Below are positions 14,329-21,107 of a DNA stretch of 24,509 nt, piece by piece. The DNA is from Pseudobacteriovorax antillogorgiicola (GTDB taxonomy: Bacteria; Bdellovibrionota_B; Oligoflexia; Oligoflexales; RGVZ01). The translations under genes and the position numbers were made by a program. Within the stretch, counting starts at the first letter, position 1; the number at the start of each line of letters is the position of its first letter. The stretch lies in assembly GCA_945897695.1 (NCBI GenBank), contig CAMDGW010000008.1:1-24509 (forward strand). The letters run 5' to 3'. Under the pieces are notes generated by a model. It made no database searches, had not been told where the DNA came from, and was given only the letters and a program-made list of their open reading frames with translations.

Positions 14329-15390
14329 ATGTCAGATAACAACGAACAATCCGCTCCAGAACAACCACAACAAACGATGAAGCAGCGTGTCGAGCTTCAG
14401 CGTGGTCGGAATGTGCCGATCGACTACTTCCTTTACACATGCCTTGAACACGAACGCACAAAGCGCGCAAGCGGTGCCGATGAAGCTCAAGCAAGCCAAG
14501 GTCGATGGCCCATCATGGTGGGAGCTACTTTGGAAAGCCTCCCAGGTGAGCTTAAAGCTATGGACCTCAAAGGTCTCATGAGTCGTATGAGTCTTTGGTA
14601 CGCGGCCCAGTATCCCGAGATGGTAGAAGAGACGGCACTCGATCACGTTATGCTCAATCAGATTGTAGAGCCTTTTATGAAGTTTACATTGGATCTCGCT
14701 GATCTAGTTCTTCTCAAAACGGGAACGGCTTTGCCTGCCCACAATGCAGATTCAGACGAGAGCAAAGCTGTTTGGGAGACGATTAAAACTGTTTTGAAAG
14801 AAGAGTTCCCTGGCTACTACGCGTATTTTGACCGGTTCCTGCGTTGGGCGTTTGCAGATATAGAGCCGGAAGAAGTCGAAGAAGGCTCTCGTCCACCAGT
14901 TGGTAAAAATATGCCAAACTTCCGTGGAAATCGTCCGCAAGGAACTGGCGGCGGTGGACATCAGCAGCGTCACGGCCAAGGCGGTGGCGGAGGCGGCGGA
15001 GGTCGTGATCACCGAGGAGGTCGCGATAACCGAGGCGGAGGTCGAGATCATCGTGACAACCGCGACAACCGAGGCGGAGGTCGAGATCATCGTGACAACC
15101 GCGATAACCGAGGCGGAGGTCGCCACCAAAAGCCGCATCACGGTCAAGGTAATGGTGGTGCCGGAGGCGGCGGTCAGCAAGCTGACGCCGAAGTCGAAGC
15201 AAAAGCCCTAGCAGCCGTCGATGAGGCCATCTCTAAAATCACTGCAGGTGAAGTGGAAGAAGTATTTCTAAAGCCAGTGAACAGCTTTTACCGCCGGATA
15301 CAGCATCAGTATGCTGTGGACAAAGGTTTTGAATCTTGTTCGGTGGGTGAGGGCAATGAGCGTGGCGTAAAGGTTGCCAAGAAAAACTAA
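14329..15390 (+). CDS. R3H-domain nucleic-acid-binding protein with Gly/Arg/Asp/His-rich linker
   Basis: A 353-residue cytoplasmic protein in three parts. Residues 1-185 are a mostly helical domain I do not recognise. Residues of about 186-284 are low complexity, rich in Gly, Arg, Asp, His and Asn with repeated RGGGRDHRDN units. Residues of about 290-353 look like an R3H domain: LKPVNSFYRRIQHQYA contains Arg322-x3-His326, followed by GFESCSVGEGNERGVKV, as in the C-terminus of Jag/KhpB. R3H domains bind single-stranded nucleic acid, and RG-rich linkers commonly bind RNA, so an RNA-binding role is inferred. There is no KH domain as in Jag. TGAGGA upstream of ATG 14329 serves as the ribosome-binding site. 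It is followed closely by an SDR gene and a repeat protein. Confidence 0.8.
   Translation: MSDNNEQSAPEQPQQTMKQRVELQRGRNVPIDYFLYTCLEHERTKRASGADEAQASQGRWPIMVGATLESLPGELKAMDLKGLMSRMSLWYAAQYPEMVEETALDHVMLNQIVEPFMKFTLDLADLVLLKTGTALPAHNADSDESKAVWETIKTVLKEEFPGYYAYFDRFLRWAFADIEPEEVEEGSRPPVGKNMPNFRGNRPQGTGGGGHQQRHGQGGGGGGGGRDHRGGRDNRGGGRDHRDNRDNRGGGRDHRDNRDNRGGGRHQKPHHGQGNGGAGGGGQQADAEVEAKALAAVDEAISKITAGEVEEVFLKPVNSFYRRIQHQYAVDKGFESCSVGEGNERGVKVAKKN
15022..15122 (+). repeat. 39 bp tandem repeat inside the R3H gene, about 2.6 copies
   Basis: Units at 15022-15060 and 15061-15099 differ by one base (gataac versus gacaac). A partial third copy covers 15100-15122. Each encodes the 13 residues RDNRGGGRDHRDN. 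The length is a multiple of three, so copy-number change keeps the frame. Confidence 0.93.
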
Positions 15391-15424
15391 GCTGCCAGGC
15401 CTAGATTCCCATTAGGACATTTTT

Positions 15425-16195
15425 ATGAGTCAAGCCGTCTCATCGATTGTGATCACCGGTGCCTCAGCGGGTATCGGCGAGCAGACTGCGATGTTATTTG
15501 CTGAGCGCGGCTGGCATGTCGTTCTTGGCGCTAGGCGAAAAGAGAAGCTAGAGGCGTTGTCGAAAGTCCTTTCTCAAAAAGGCGCTTCTCAAGTTACCGT
15601 GGAAAGCCTTGATGTCACCGATGATAAGTCAGTCGATCGCTTTACGGCCCGCACGTGGGAGGCCTGTCATGGTCGAGTTGATGCATTGTTTAATAATGCT
15701 GGCTTAGCCTTGGGTATTGATCACGTCGCTAAAGGCGTAATTTCTGATTGGCAAGCGATGCTTGATACGAATGTCACTGGATTACTTCGAGTAACGAAAG
15801 CTTTTTTGCCAAAGATGATTGAGTCACACCGCGGCCACATCATCAATATGGGAAGTATTGCAAGTCACGTGGTTTATGAAGGTGGAAGCGTCTACTGCGC
15901 AACAAAGCACGCTGTTCGTGCGATCACAAAGACCTTACGCTTAGAGCTAAATGGCACTCCAATTCGTGTTTCATTAATTGATCCGGGCATGGTCGAAACT
16001 GATTTTTCCCTGGTGCGGTTTAAGGATGACTCGGAACGAGCTAAAAATGTTTACAAGGGGGTGACCCCTCTAACTGCCCGTGATATCGCTGAATGCGTGT
16101 GGTTTACGGCAGCAAGGCCTCCTCATGTTAATATAGAGGAGATCGTGGTGATGCCCGTTGATCAGGCTGCACCTCATAAAATTAACCGCAGATAG
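15425..16195 (+). CDS. Short-chain dehydrogenase/reductase, YdfG-like
   Basis: A 256-residue classical SDR oxidoreductase. The nucleotide-binding motif is TGASAGIG (11-18), followed by the Arg-Arg/Lys cluster GARRKEK that favours NADP(H). NNAG is at 90-93, Asn116 in the structural position, catalytic Ser144 in NMGSIASH, and Tyr157/Lys161 in YCATK. The late PGMVETDFSLVRFKDD resembles YdfG-type 3-hydroxy-acid dehydrogenases (serine/threonine dehydrogenase). The real substrate cannot be read from sequence. TTAGGA upstream of ATG 15425 is the likely ribosome-binding site. It lies 34 bp after the R3H gene and 9 bp before the repeat protein, so it is probably in the same operon. Confidence 0.9.
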   Translation: MSQAVSSIVITGASAGIGEQTAMLFAERGWHVVLGARRKEKLEALSKVLSQKGASQVTVESLDVTDDKSVDRFTARTWEACHGRVDALFNNAGLALGIDHVAKGVISDWQAMLDTNVTGLLRVTKAFLPKMIESHRGHIINMGSIASHVVYEGGSVYCATKHAVRAITKTLRLELNGTPIRVSLIDPGMVETDFSLVRFKDDSERAKNVYKGVTPLTARDIAECVWFTAARPPHVNIEEIVVMPVDQAAPHKINRR

Positions 16196-16204
16196 GTAGT
16201 TATC

Positions 16205-16876
16205 ATGACCAAGCCTCGCCGCCCCGCAAAAAAACCAACCCGTCCATCAGCTGACCGAAAATCGTCGCGTCCCTACGCTGACAAGGCACCGTCTCGTCCA
16301 TCAGCAGATAAAAAGCCATCTCGTCCCTACGCCGACAAGAAACCGTCTCGTCCATCGGCAGATAAAAAGTCATCTCGTCCGTCAGCTGACAAGAAGCCAG
16401 GCGCCCCTGGTAAGCCTAAGCCTTTTAATCCTTTTGGCGAAAAGAAACGACCAGCTGGCAAGAAATTTTCCGGTAAAGGTCCGCGTGATTTTAAAAAACG
16501 CCGTCCGGAAGAGGATCTTGAGCTTAAGCTCACCGATAAAGAGCTTGGCGAGGTGATGACTATCAAACGCAAGCTTGCCGAGATGCGCGAATATAAAAAA
16601 ATCTTGGCAGAAGATGGCCAAAAGCCTGATCAAGAAGACAAGACTCGCGAAAGTGAGCTGATCGTAAGACTTCTTCGCATCGAGAAAAATGCCAAGATGG
16701 CTGCTCGCCAACGCGCTAAAGCTGCTAAAACGGAAGCTTTCCGAGAGGCCGAAGAAAAAGCGAAATTTGCCAAAGAAAAAAAGAAATCTCGCCAAGCTAA
16801 GTTTCATGATGATGATGACAATGACGATGACGCCGACTTCTCTCGTCGCGATGACGATGATGGGTATGACGACTAA
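16205..16876 (+). CDS. Repeat protein with basic N-terminus, helical middle and acidic tail
   Basis: I do not recognise this 223-residue protein. Residues 12-65 are six tandem nonapeptides of the form SRP[S/Y]ADKKP. A Lys/Arg/Pro/Gly-rich link runs to about residue 103. Residues of about 104-198 are highly charged and look helical (LTDKELGEVMTIKRKLAEM, then an alanine/lysine-rich stretch). The last 25 residues are dominated by Asp (HDDDDNDDDADF). There is no signal peptide. The strong charge polarity suggests binding to nucleic acid or ribosomal parts with an acidic tail that competes, but that is inference. It begins 9 bp after the SDR stop, with TAGGTAG as a weak ribosome-binding site, and ends 38 bp before the convergent rmlD. 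Confidence 0.75.
   Translation: MTKPRRPAKKPTRPSADRKSSRPYADKAPSRPSADKKPSRPYADKKPSRPSADKKSSRPSADKKPGAPGKPKPFNPFGEKKRPAGKKFSGKGPRDFKKRRPEEDLELKLTDKELGEVMTIKRKLAEMREYKKILAEDGQKPDQEDKTRESELIVRLLRIEKNAKMAARQRAKAAKTEAFREAEEKAKFAKEKKKSRQAKFHDDDDNDDDADFSRRDDDDGYDD
16238..16399 (+). repeat. 27 bp degenerate tandem repeat, six copies
   Basis: Six consecutive 27-base units encode the nonapeptides TRPSADRKS, SRPYADKAP, SRPSADKKP, SRPYADKKP, SRPSADKKS and SRPSADKKP. The fourth position switches between Ser and Tyr, which points to partial homogenisation of a longer 54-base unit. Confidence 0.93.
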
Positions 16877-16914
16877 CGAGAAGTCTTTTATCTTGAGTGA
16901 GGCGGAGGATGCTC

Positions 16915-17820
16915 CTAGCTCTGTCGCATGACGGCGATCAAAGCAGTCTTCCAATCCGGAAGACTCTCTCCAATGGCCGCCTCAAACTTCGTAAGACTGA
17001 GTCGGGAGTTTTTTGGCCTGGCTGCGGGCGTTGGGAAGTCCTTTGTTTCAATTTTTTTGACTCGCTGCACTTTTAAGTTCCGACCGAGCGCTCGTGCTTG
17101 CGTAAAAATTTCTTCAGCAAAGTCATGCCAAGAGACCTCGCCATGGCAGCACAGGTGATAAATTCCAGGAGCCATCTTGCCAGCTAGGATCTTATCGATG
17201 GCCTTTAACGTAAACTCTGCAATCACATCAGATGACGTCGGAGCTCCGATCTGATCACCGACGACGGAAAGTTCTTCTCTTTCAGATGCGACTCTTAGCA
17301 TGGTGTTAACAAAGTTTTTTCCGGTCTTGTCATAGACCCATTGGGTTCTAAACACGTAGCCTTTACCTGCCGCCTCCACAGTCGCGGTCTCGCCGGCTAG
17401 CTTTGTTCTTCCGTATGCATTTACAGGTGAGGTTTTATCGGACTCAAGCCAAGGCTTTAATCCGCTGCCGTCAAACACATAGTCAGTAGAGTAATGAATA
17501 AATACGGCACCGACATCCGCAGCCGCTTTGGCTATGACCGTAACAGCATCGCCATTAATTTTCATGGCAATGTCTGTGTCTTTTTCCGCTTGGTCGACAG
17601 CAGTGTAGGCTACACAGTTGATGATGATGTCGGGGTAAATCTCGCGTATGGCTGCGTCCAAAGCACTAAAATTGGTGAAATCTAATGGGCGGACATTTGG
17701 CAGCTTTGGTTCCAGGTCTGTAAATATGACCGAGTTTTTCTGGTGAAGAAGCTTATAATAGCTTCCTCCCAGCTGGCCGTTGGTGCCGAAGATAAGGATT
17801 TTCTTACCAGCTATAACCAT
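16915..17820 (-). CDS. rmlD: dTDP-4-dehydrorhamnose reductase
   Basis: RmlD reduces dTDP-4-dehydro-L-rhamnose to dTDP-L-rhamnose, the last step of that activated sugar, using NAD(P)H. The 301-residue protein shows the nucleotide-binding FGTNGQLGGS (11-20), the family hallmark INCVAYTAVDQAEKD, STDYVFDG (111-118), catalytic Tyr136/Lys140 in YGRTK, and GIYHLCCHGEVSWHDFA near the end. Its start overlaps the GT2 stop by 10 bp. Met1 (MVIAGKKIL) is used; no better internal start was found. It is the last gene of the seven-gene minus-strand sugar cluster and converges on the repeat protein. RmlB, the enzyme two steps earlier, is not in the window. Confidence 0.95.
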   Translation of the reverse strand: MVIAGKKILIFGTNGQLGGSYYKLLHQKNSVIFTDLEPKLPNVRPLDFTNFSALDAAIREIYPDIIINCVAYTAVDQAEKDTDIAMKINGDAVTVIAKAAADVGAVFIHYSTDYVFDGSGLKPWLESDKTSPVNAYGRTKLAGETATVEAAGKGYVFRTQWVYDKTGKNFVNTMLRVASEREELSVVGDQIGAPTSSDVIAEFTLKAIDKILAGKMAPGIYHLCCHGEVSWHDFAEEIFTQARALGRNLKVQRVKKIETKDFPTPAARPKNSRLSLTKFEAAIGESLPDWKTALIAVMRQS

Positions 17821-18566
17821 TGGGTTCCTGATGGAAGGTATCGTTTAGGCATGGTCGGTTTAAATAAGTTCCTGGGGTTTTGCATTAGGTTGAAATACAA
17901 AATATGCCTTAGTGCAGCGACTCCGTCTTTCCAAGTGATTTTCTTTCCTTCCAGATAGCTTCGTGGAAAGTAGCTAATCGGCACTTCCATAATACGTATT
18001 TTTAGTCGCGCCACCTTTGCTGTGATCTCTGGTTCGAAACCAAAGCGGTTACTCTCTAGGTTTATATTTTTCAATATCTCTGCACGGAAAAACTTGTAAC
18101 AAGTCTCCATGTCGGTCAAATAAAGCCCACTAAAGATATTGCTGAGAATAGTTAGGATCCGGTTCACTAGATAATGAAAAGTTCTATGGACCTGCATCGT
18201 ATTTTTCTTAAACCGGCTACCGAAGACTATGTCGGCTCTGCCTTTTAGAAGTGGGTCAAGAATTGCTGGGATATCATCTAATGAGTACTCAAAATCAGCG
18301 TCCTGGACGCCAATGATGTCGCCGGTAGCAAGTTCAAACCCGCGGCGCAAGGCGGCACCTTTACCTTGATTCTTTAGTTGACGTTCAATCACGGTTTTGG
18401 ACTTAAAATTGAATTTTATAAGTATGTCCCAAGAATTATCTTTGGAATAGTCGTCAATAAATACAAGTTCTTTTTCGGCATTTAATTCCAGTGCGTCAAC
18501 CTGTTCGAGGAATTGGATTAAGTGTCCGGCTTCGTTGTAGATGGGGATGATTAGGCTTACTTTCAT
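17811..18566 (-). CDS. Family 2 glycosyltransferase (DPM1-like)
   Basis: A 251-residue inverting GT-A glycosyltransferase of family 2. It opens MKVSLIIPIYNEAGHL and has the nucleotide-sugar Asp in VFIDDYSKDNSW. GKGAALRRGFELATGDII is typical of the dolichol-phosphate-mannose-synthase-like subgroup. QDADFEYS carries the DxD metal motif, and ETCYKFFR and FGFEPEITAKV follow. No C-terminal transmembrane helices are visible, so it is like the soluble DPM1 type. These enzymes load a sugar onto polyprenyl phosphate or act early in surface polysaccharide assembly; donor and acceptor are not known. It lies between rmlC (20 bp gap) and rmlD (10 bp overlap), so a rhamnose-related donor is possible but unproven. 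Confidence 0.9.
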   Translation of the reverse strand: MKVSLIIPIYNEAGHLIQFLEQVDALELNAEKELVFIDDYSKDNSWDILIKFNFKSKTVIERQLKNQGKGAALRRGFELATGDIIGVQDADFEYSLDDIPAILDPLLKGRADIVFGSRFKKNTMQVHRTFHYLVNRILTILSNIFSGLYLTDMETCYKFFRAEILKNINLESNRFGFEPEITAKVARLKIRIMEVPISYFPRSYLEGKKITWKDGVAALRHILYFNLMQNPRNLFKPTMPKRYLPSGTQWL

Positions 18567-18586
18567 CAGTATTCTCTTGATTGGGT

Positions 18587-19147
18587 CTAATTTGAATATC
18601 GTTTCAGATGCAGATGGTCGATATCTGCTAGCTTGATGCCGGCCTGATCTTTGGTGGAGAGTTTTATTCCTTCAGCTAATGGCCACTCGATTCCGATGTC
18701 AGGGTCATCCCAGAGGATGCAGTGTTCATTTTGCGGGGTATAGTATTCCGTGCATTTATAACTAAATAAGGCAGTTTCGCTTAAAACAACAAAGCCGTGA
18801 GCAAGTCCAGGGGGTATCCACAGCTGACGATTGTTTTCTCTGCTGAGGTGGACGCCAACCCACTTTCCAAATGTTGGCGAACCAAGACGAATATCTACTG
18901 CCACGTCAAAAACCTCTCCCATTGGAGCAGAAACGAGTTTTCCCTGGGCATTTGGGTTTTGGAAGTGGAGGCCTCGTAAGACTCCGCGGCACGAGAAGCT
19001 AAGATTGTCTTGAATGAAATTGCCAGAGATTCCAGCTTCTTCGTAGCGCTGCTGGCTGTAAGACTCTAGGAAATAGCCGCGAGAATCACCAAAGACTTTG
19101 GGCTCAATGATTAGGACGCCGGAGATGTCAGTTTTGATAACCTTCAT
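18587..19147 (-). CDS. rmlC: dTDP-4-dehydrorhamnose 3,5-epimerase
   Basis: RmlC epimerises C3 and C5 of dTDP-4-dehydro-6-deoxyglucose to give the L-rhamno form. The true start is taken as ATG 19147 because the open frame upstream of it runs into rmlA and matches nothing. This gives 186 residues beginning MKVIKTDISGVLIIEP, the normal length. Family residues are FGDSRGYFLESY, NLSFSCRGVLRGLHFQ with the catalytic His61, GEVFDVAVDIR, WIPPGLAHGF and YKCTEYY. It starts 10 bp after the rmlA stop. The identity is very clear. Confidence 0.96.
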   Translation of the reverse strand: MKVIKTDISGVLIIEPKVFGDSRGYFLESYSQQRYEEAGISGNFIQDNLSFSCRGVLRGLHFQNPNAQGKLVSAPMGEVFDVAVDIRLGSPTFGKWVGVHLSRENNRQLWIPPGLAHGFVVLSETALFSYKCTEYYTPQNEHCILWDDPDIGIEWPLAEGIKLSTKDQAGIKLADIDHLHLKRYSN

Positions 19148-19157
19148 GGCCTGTAAC

Positions 19158-20036
19158 TCACCCGCCGTGCTCGACAAGTTTAAGTAGGTACTGGCCATAG
19201 GTACTCTTACCAAGCGCTTTGGCCAGACGTCCCACTTGATCAAGATCAATATATTTCATGCGCCAGGCGACCTCTTCAGGAGACGCGATTTTTAGTCCCT
19301 GCCTGCTTTCAACTGCCTCAACAAAATTCGTTGCTTGGACTAAGGATTCGTGGGTGCCAGTATCGAGCCACGCTGTACCTCGGCTCAACACCTCGAGTTT
19401 TAATTTATCTCGTTTTAAATATTCGATATTCACGTCTGTAATTTCCAACTCGCCTCTTGGCGAGGGCTTCAAATTCTTTGCGATTTCGACGACGTCATTG
19501 TCATAGAAATATAGTCCCACAACAGCATAGTTACTTTTTGGTTGTTTAGGTTTTTCAACAAGATTCTTGACCTTTCCATCGGCATCAAATTCTGCCACTC
19601 CATATCGCTCTGGGTCATTTACAAAATATCCAAAGACGGTAGCGCCAGAATTTTCTTTGGATGTCTTCTGAAGCATCTTAGAAAGTCCCGAACCGTAAAA
19701 AATATTGTCCCCTAAGATGAGACAGGCCGGATCTTGACCAATAAACTTTTCTCCAATTACAAACGCTTGTGCAAGACCATCTGGACTAGGTTGCTCTGCA
19801 TAAGAAAGGTTAATACCCCACTGGGAGCCATCTCCCAGAAGTTTTTTGAAGTTTGGAATATCGTGAGGGGTGGAAATTAGGAGTATATCCCTAATTCCAG
19901 ACAGCATAAGAGTGGTGAGTGGATAATAGATCATCGGCTTGTCGTACACTGGAAGAAGCTGTTTACTCATCACCAGAGTTAGTGGGTGCAAGCGAGTTCC
20001 GGATCCTCCGGCTAAAATAATGCCTTTACGGTTCAT
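19158..20036 (-). CDS. rmlA: Glucose-1-phosphate thymidylyltransferase
   Basis: RmlA joins dTTP and glucose-1-phosphate to make dTDP-glucose, the first step of dTDP-rhamnose synthesis. The 292-residue protein has the nucleotidyltransferase signature GGSGTRLHPLT (10-20), SKQLLPVYDKPMIYYPL, ILGDNIFYG with the metal-binding Asp, VEKPKQPKSN and LDTGTHESL. This is the short homotetrameric form. A strong ribosome-binding site, AGGAGG, lies about 10 bases upstream of the ATG on the minus strand. The 132 bp gap from rmd, the largest in the cluster, may hold its own promoter. Confidence 0.97.
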   Translation of the reverse strand: MNRKGIILAGGSGTRLHPLTLVMSKQLLPVYDKPMIYYPLTTLMLSGIRDILLISTPHDIPNFKKLLGDGSQWGINLSYAEQPSPDGLAQAFVIGEKFIGQDPACLILGDNIFYGSGLSKMLQKTSKENSGATVFGYFVNDPERYGVAEFDADGKVKNLVEKPKQPKSNYAVVGLYFYDNDVVEIAKNLKPSPRGELEITDVNIEYLKRDKLKLEVLSRGTAWLDTGTHESLVQATNFVEAVESRQGLKIASPEEVAWRMKYIDLDQVGRLAKALGKSTYGQYLLKLVEHGG

Positions 20037-20099
20037 GTCTATTATCCTCCTGAATTGAGGGATTTTTTAAGTCAGCAGGATTCATGTATTAAACAATCG

Positions 20100-20128
20100 A
20101 AAATACTTAATTGGCTTCTTTTAGGCAA
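20100..20128 (-). promoter_or_regulatory. Possible internal promoter upstream of rmlA
   Basis: Minus strand TTGCCT (20128-20123), 17 bases, TATTTT (20105-20100), each matching four of six consensus bases. It lies in the 132 bp AT-rich rmd-rmlA spacer and would give a leader of about 57 bases. Weak evidence, helped by the size of the spacer inside an otherwise tight cluster. Confidence 0.28.
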
Positions 20129-20168
20129 TCAGTTTGGTTTTTCAGAACTAAAATTTCTATTTTTGGCT

Positions 20169-21098
20169 TCAGGGGCATTGATCCCATATGTCCTGAAGTG
20201 TTTTGCGCAAAGAAATTTCTGGTCGCCATTGAAGAACAAATTCTGCGCGTTTGGCCTCAGCAAAAATCTCAAGTCTTTCACTTTCTCGAAGAAGGGCTGG
20301 ATTGACGTGATGACTTAGCTTCTTCCCGCTCAAAGCAATGATCTCATCTAATATAGATTTGATTGTCACTGTTTCGCCCCGGCCAAAGACAAAAGTACGT
20401 TCCTTCGGCTTTTTTTCCAGGATTAAGCGGTAACCCCGAACAATGTCGCGTACGTCGGTAAAGTCCCGTAGCGCCGTCAGATCGCCAGTCTCAATGGTTC
20501 CATTGTCAGAGGATTCTCTTATTCGACTTACAAATGCCGGAACAGCGAAAGACGCGTCTTGGCCTGTTCCAATATGATTAAAGGGACGTGCAATATATAT
20601 GGGTAATTTGTCATCATCAAAAAATTTGAGTGCATACTCAGCAATAAGCTTGCTCTCACCGTATTTTGTTCGAGGATAAGTTGGCGTCGACTCCGAACAG
20701 GAGAGTTTCAAGGTTCCAGATTCGCCGCCATAAACAAACGCGCTGCTCACAAATAGGAATGAGCAATAGTGCCCGCCCGACTTCAAAGTAAGTTGGGACA
20801 TTTCTGAAGCCATATTGACAGCTCCAGAAACATTTATCTGATAAAGAAGATTTGGGTCTGAGTTGTGGGATGCCGTATGAGCTAAACCGGCCAAGTGTAC
20901 AATGGCATCAGGCATGTGCCGAGAAAGGACCTTTTTACATTCGTCCCGATCTGTGATGTCGAGTTTGATCACCGGCCCGAAGTCCGATAACGTCTCTTCA
21001 AACAGCCCCGTCAGAATAATTTCATGGCCATGAGCCTTAAGATCTGCAGCCAAGTGACGTCCAACAAAACCGGCTGCACCTGTGATCAGTACTTTCAT
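20169..21098 (-). CDS. rmd: GDP-6-deoxy-D-mannose reductase (probable)
   Basis: A 309-residue extended SDR that probably reduces GDP-4-dehydro-6-deoxy-D-mannose, the Gmd product, to GDP-D-rhamnose. It shows GAAGFVGRHLAADL (8-20), a conserved Asp in VIKLDITDRD, HLAGLAHTASHNS, SSAFVYGG, and catalytic Tyr146/Lys150 in YPRTKYGESK. RPFNHIGTGQ is a segment typical of Rmd-type reductases, and RDFTDVRDIVRGY follows. It starts 9 bp after gmd, which supports the pairing. Alternatives are another 4-reductase or epimerase acting on the same intermediate. The protein is clearly not Fcl, which is encoded separately upstream. Confidence 0.78.
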   Translation of the reverse strand: MKVLITGAAGFVGRHLAADLKAHGHEIILTGLFEETLSDFGPVIKLDITDRDECKKVLSRHMPDAIVHLAGLAHTASHNSDPNLLYQINVSGAVNMASEMSQLTLKSGGHYCSFLFVSSAFVYGGESGTLKLSCSESTPTYPRTKYGESKLIAEYALKFFDDDKLPIYIARPFNHIGTGQDASFAVPAFVSRIRESSDNGTIETGDLTALRDFTDVRDIVRGYRLILEKKPKERTFVFGRGETVTIKSILDEIIALSGKKLSHHVNPALLRESERLEIFAEAKRAEFVLQWRPEISLRKTLQDIWDQCP

Positions 21099-21107
21099 AT
21101 TGCTCTT

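Noticed and set aside
15022..15122. CRISPR-like appearance of repeated units
   Set aside because: Units are directly tandem with no spacers and lie in a coding frame encoding a 13-residue repeat.
14752..15202. Two long minus-strand frames opposite the R3H gene, rich in Thr/Ser/Val or Asp/Arg/His
   Set aside because: They are shadows of the GC-rich repeated linker; no ribosome-binding site or family resemblance.
16877..16914. Terminator between the convergent repeat-protein gene and rmlD
   Set aside because: Only a 4 bp GGAG/CTCC stem is present and no T-run follows on either strand.
16382..16954. 190-codon minus-strand frame, hydrophobic and Phe/Ile-rich, opposite the repeat protein
   Set aside because: The hydrophobic look comes from antisense reading of Lys- and Asp-rich codons. 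The plus-strand gene has clear repeats and operon context.
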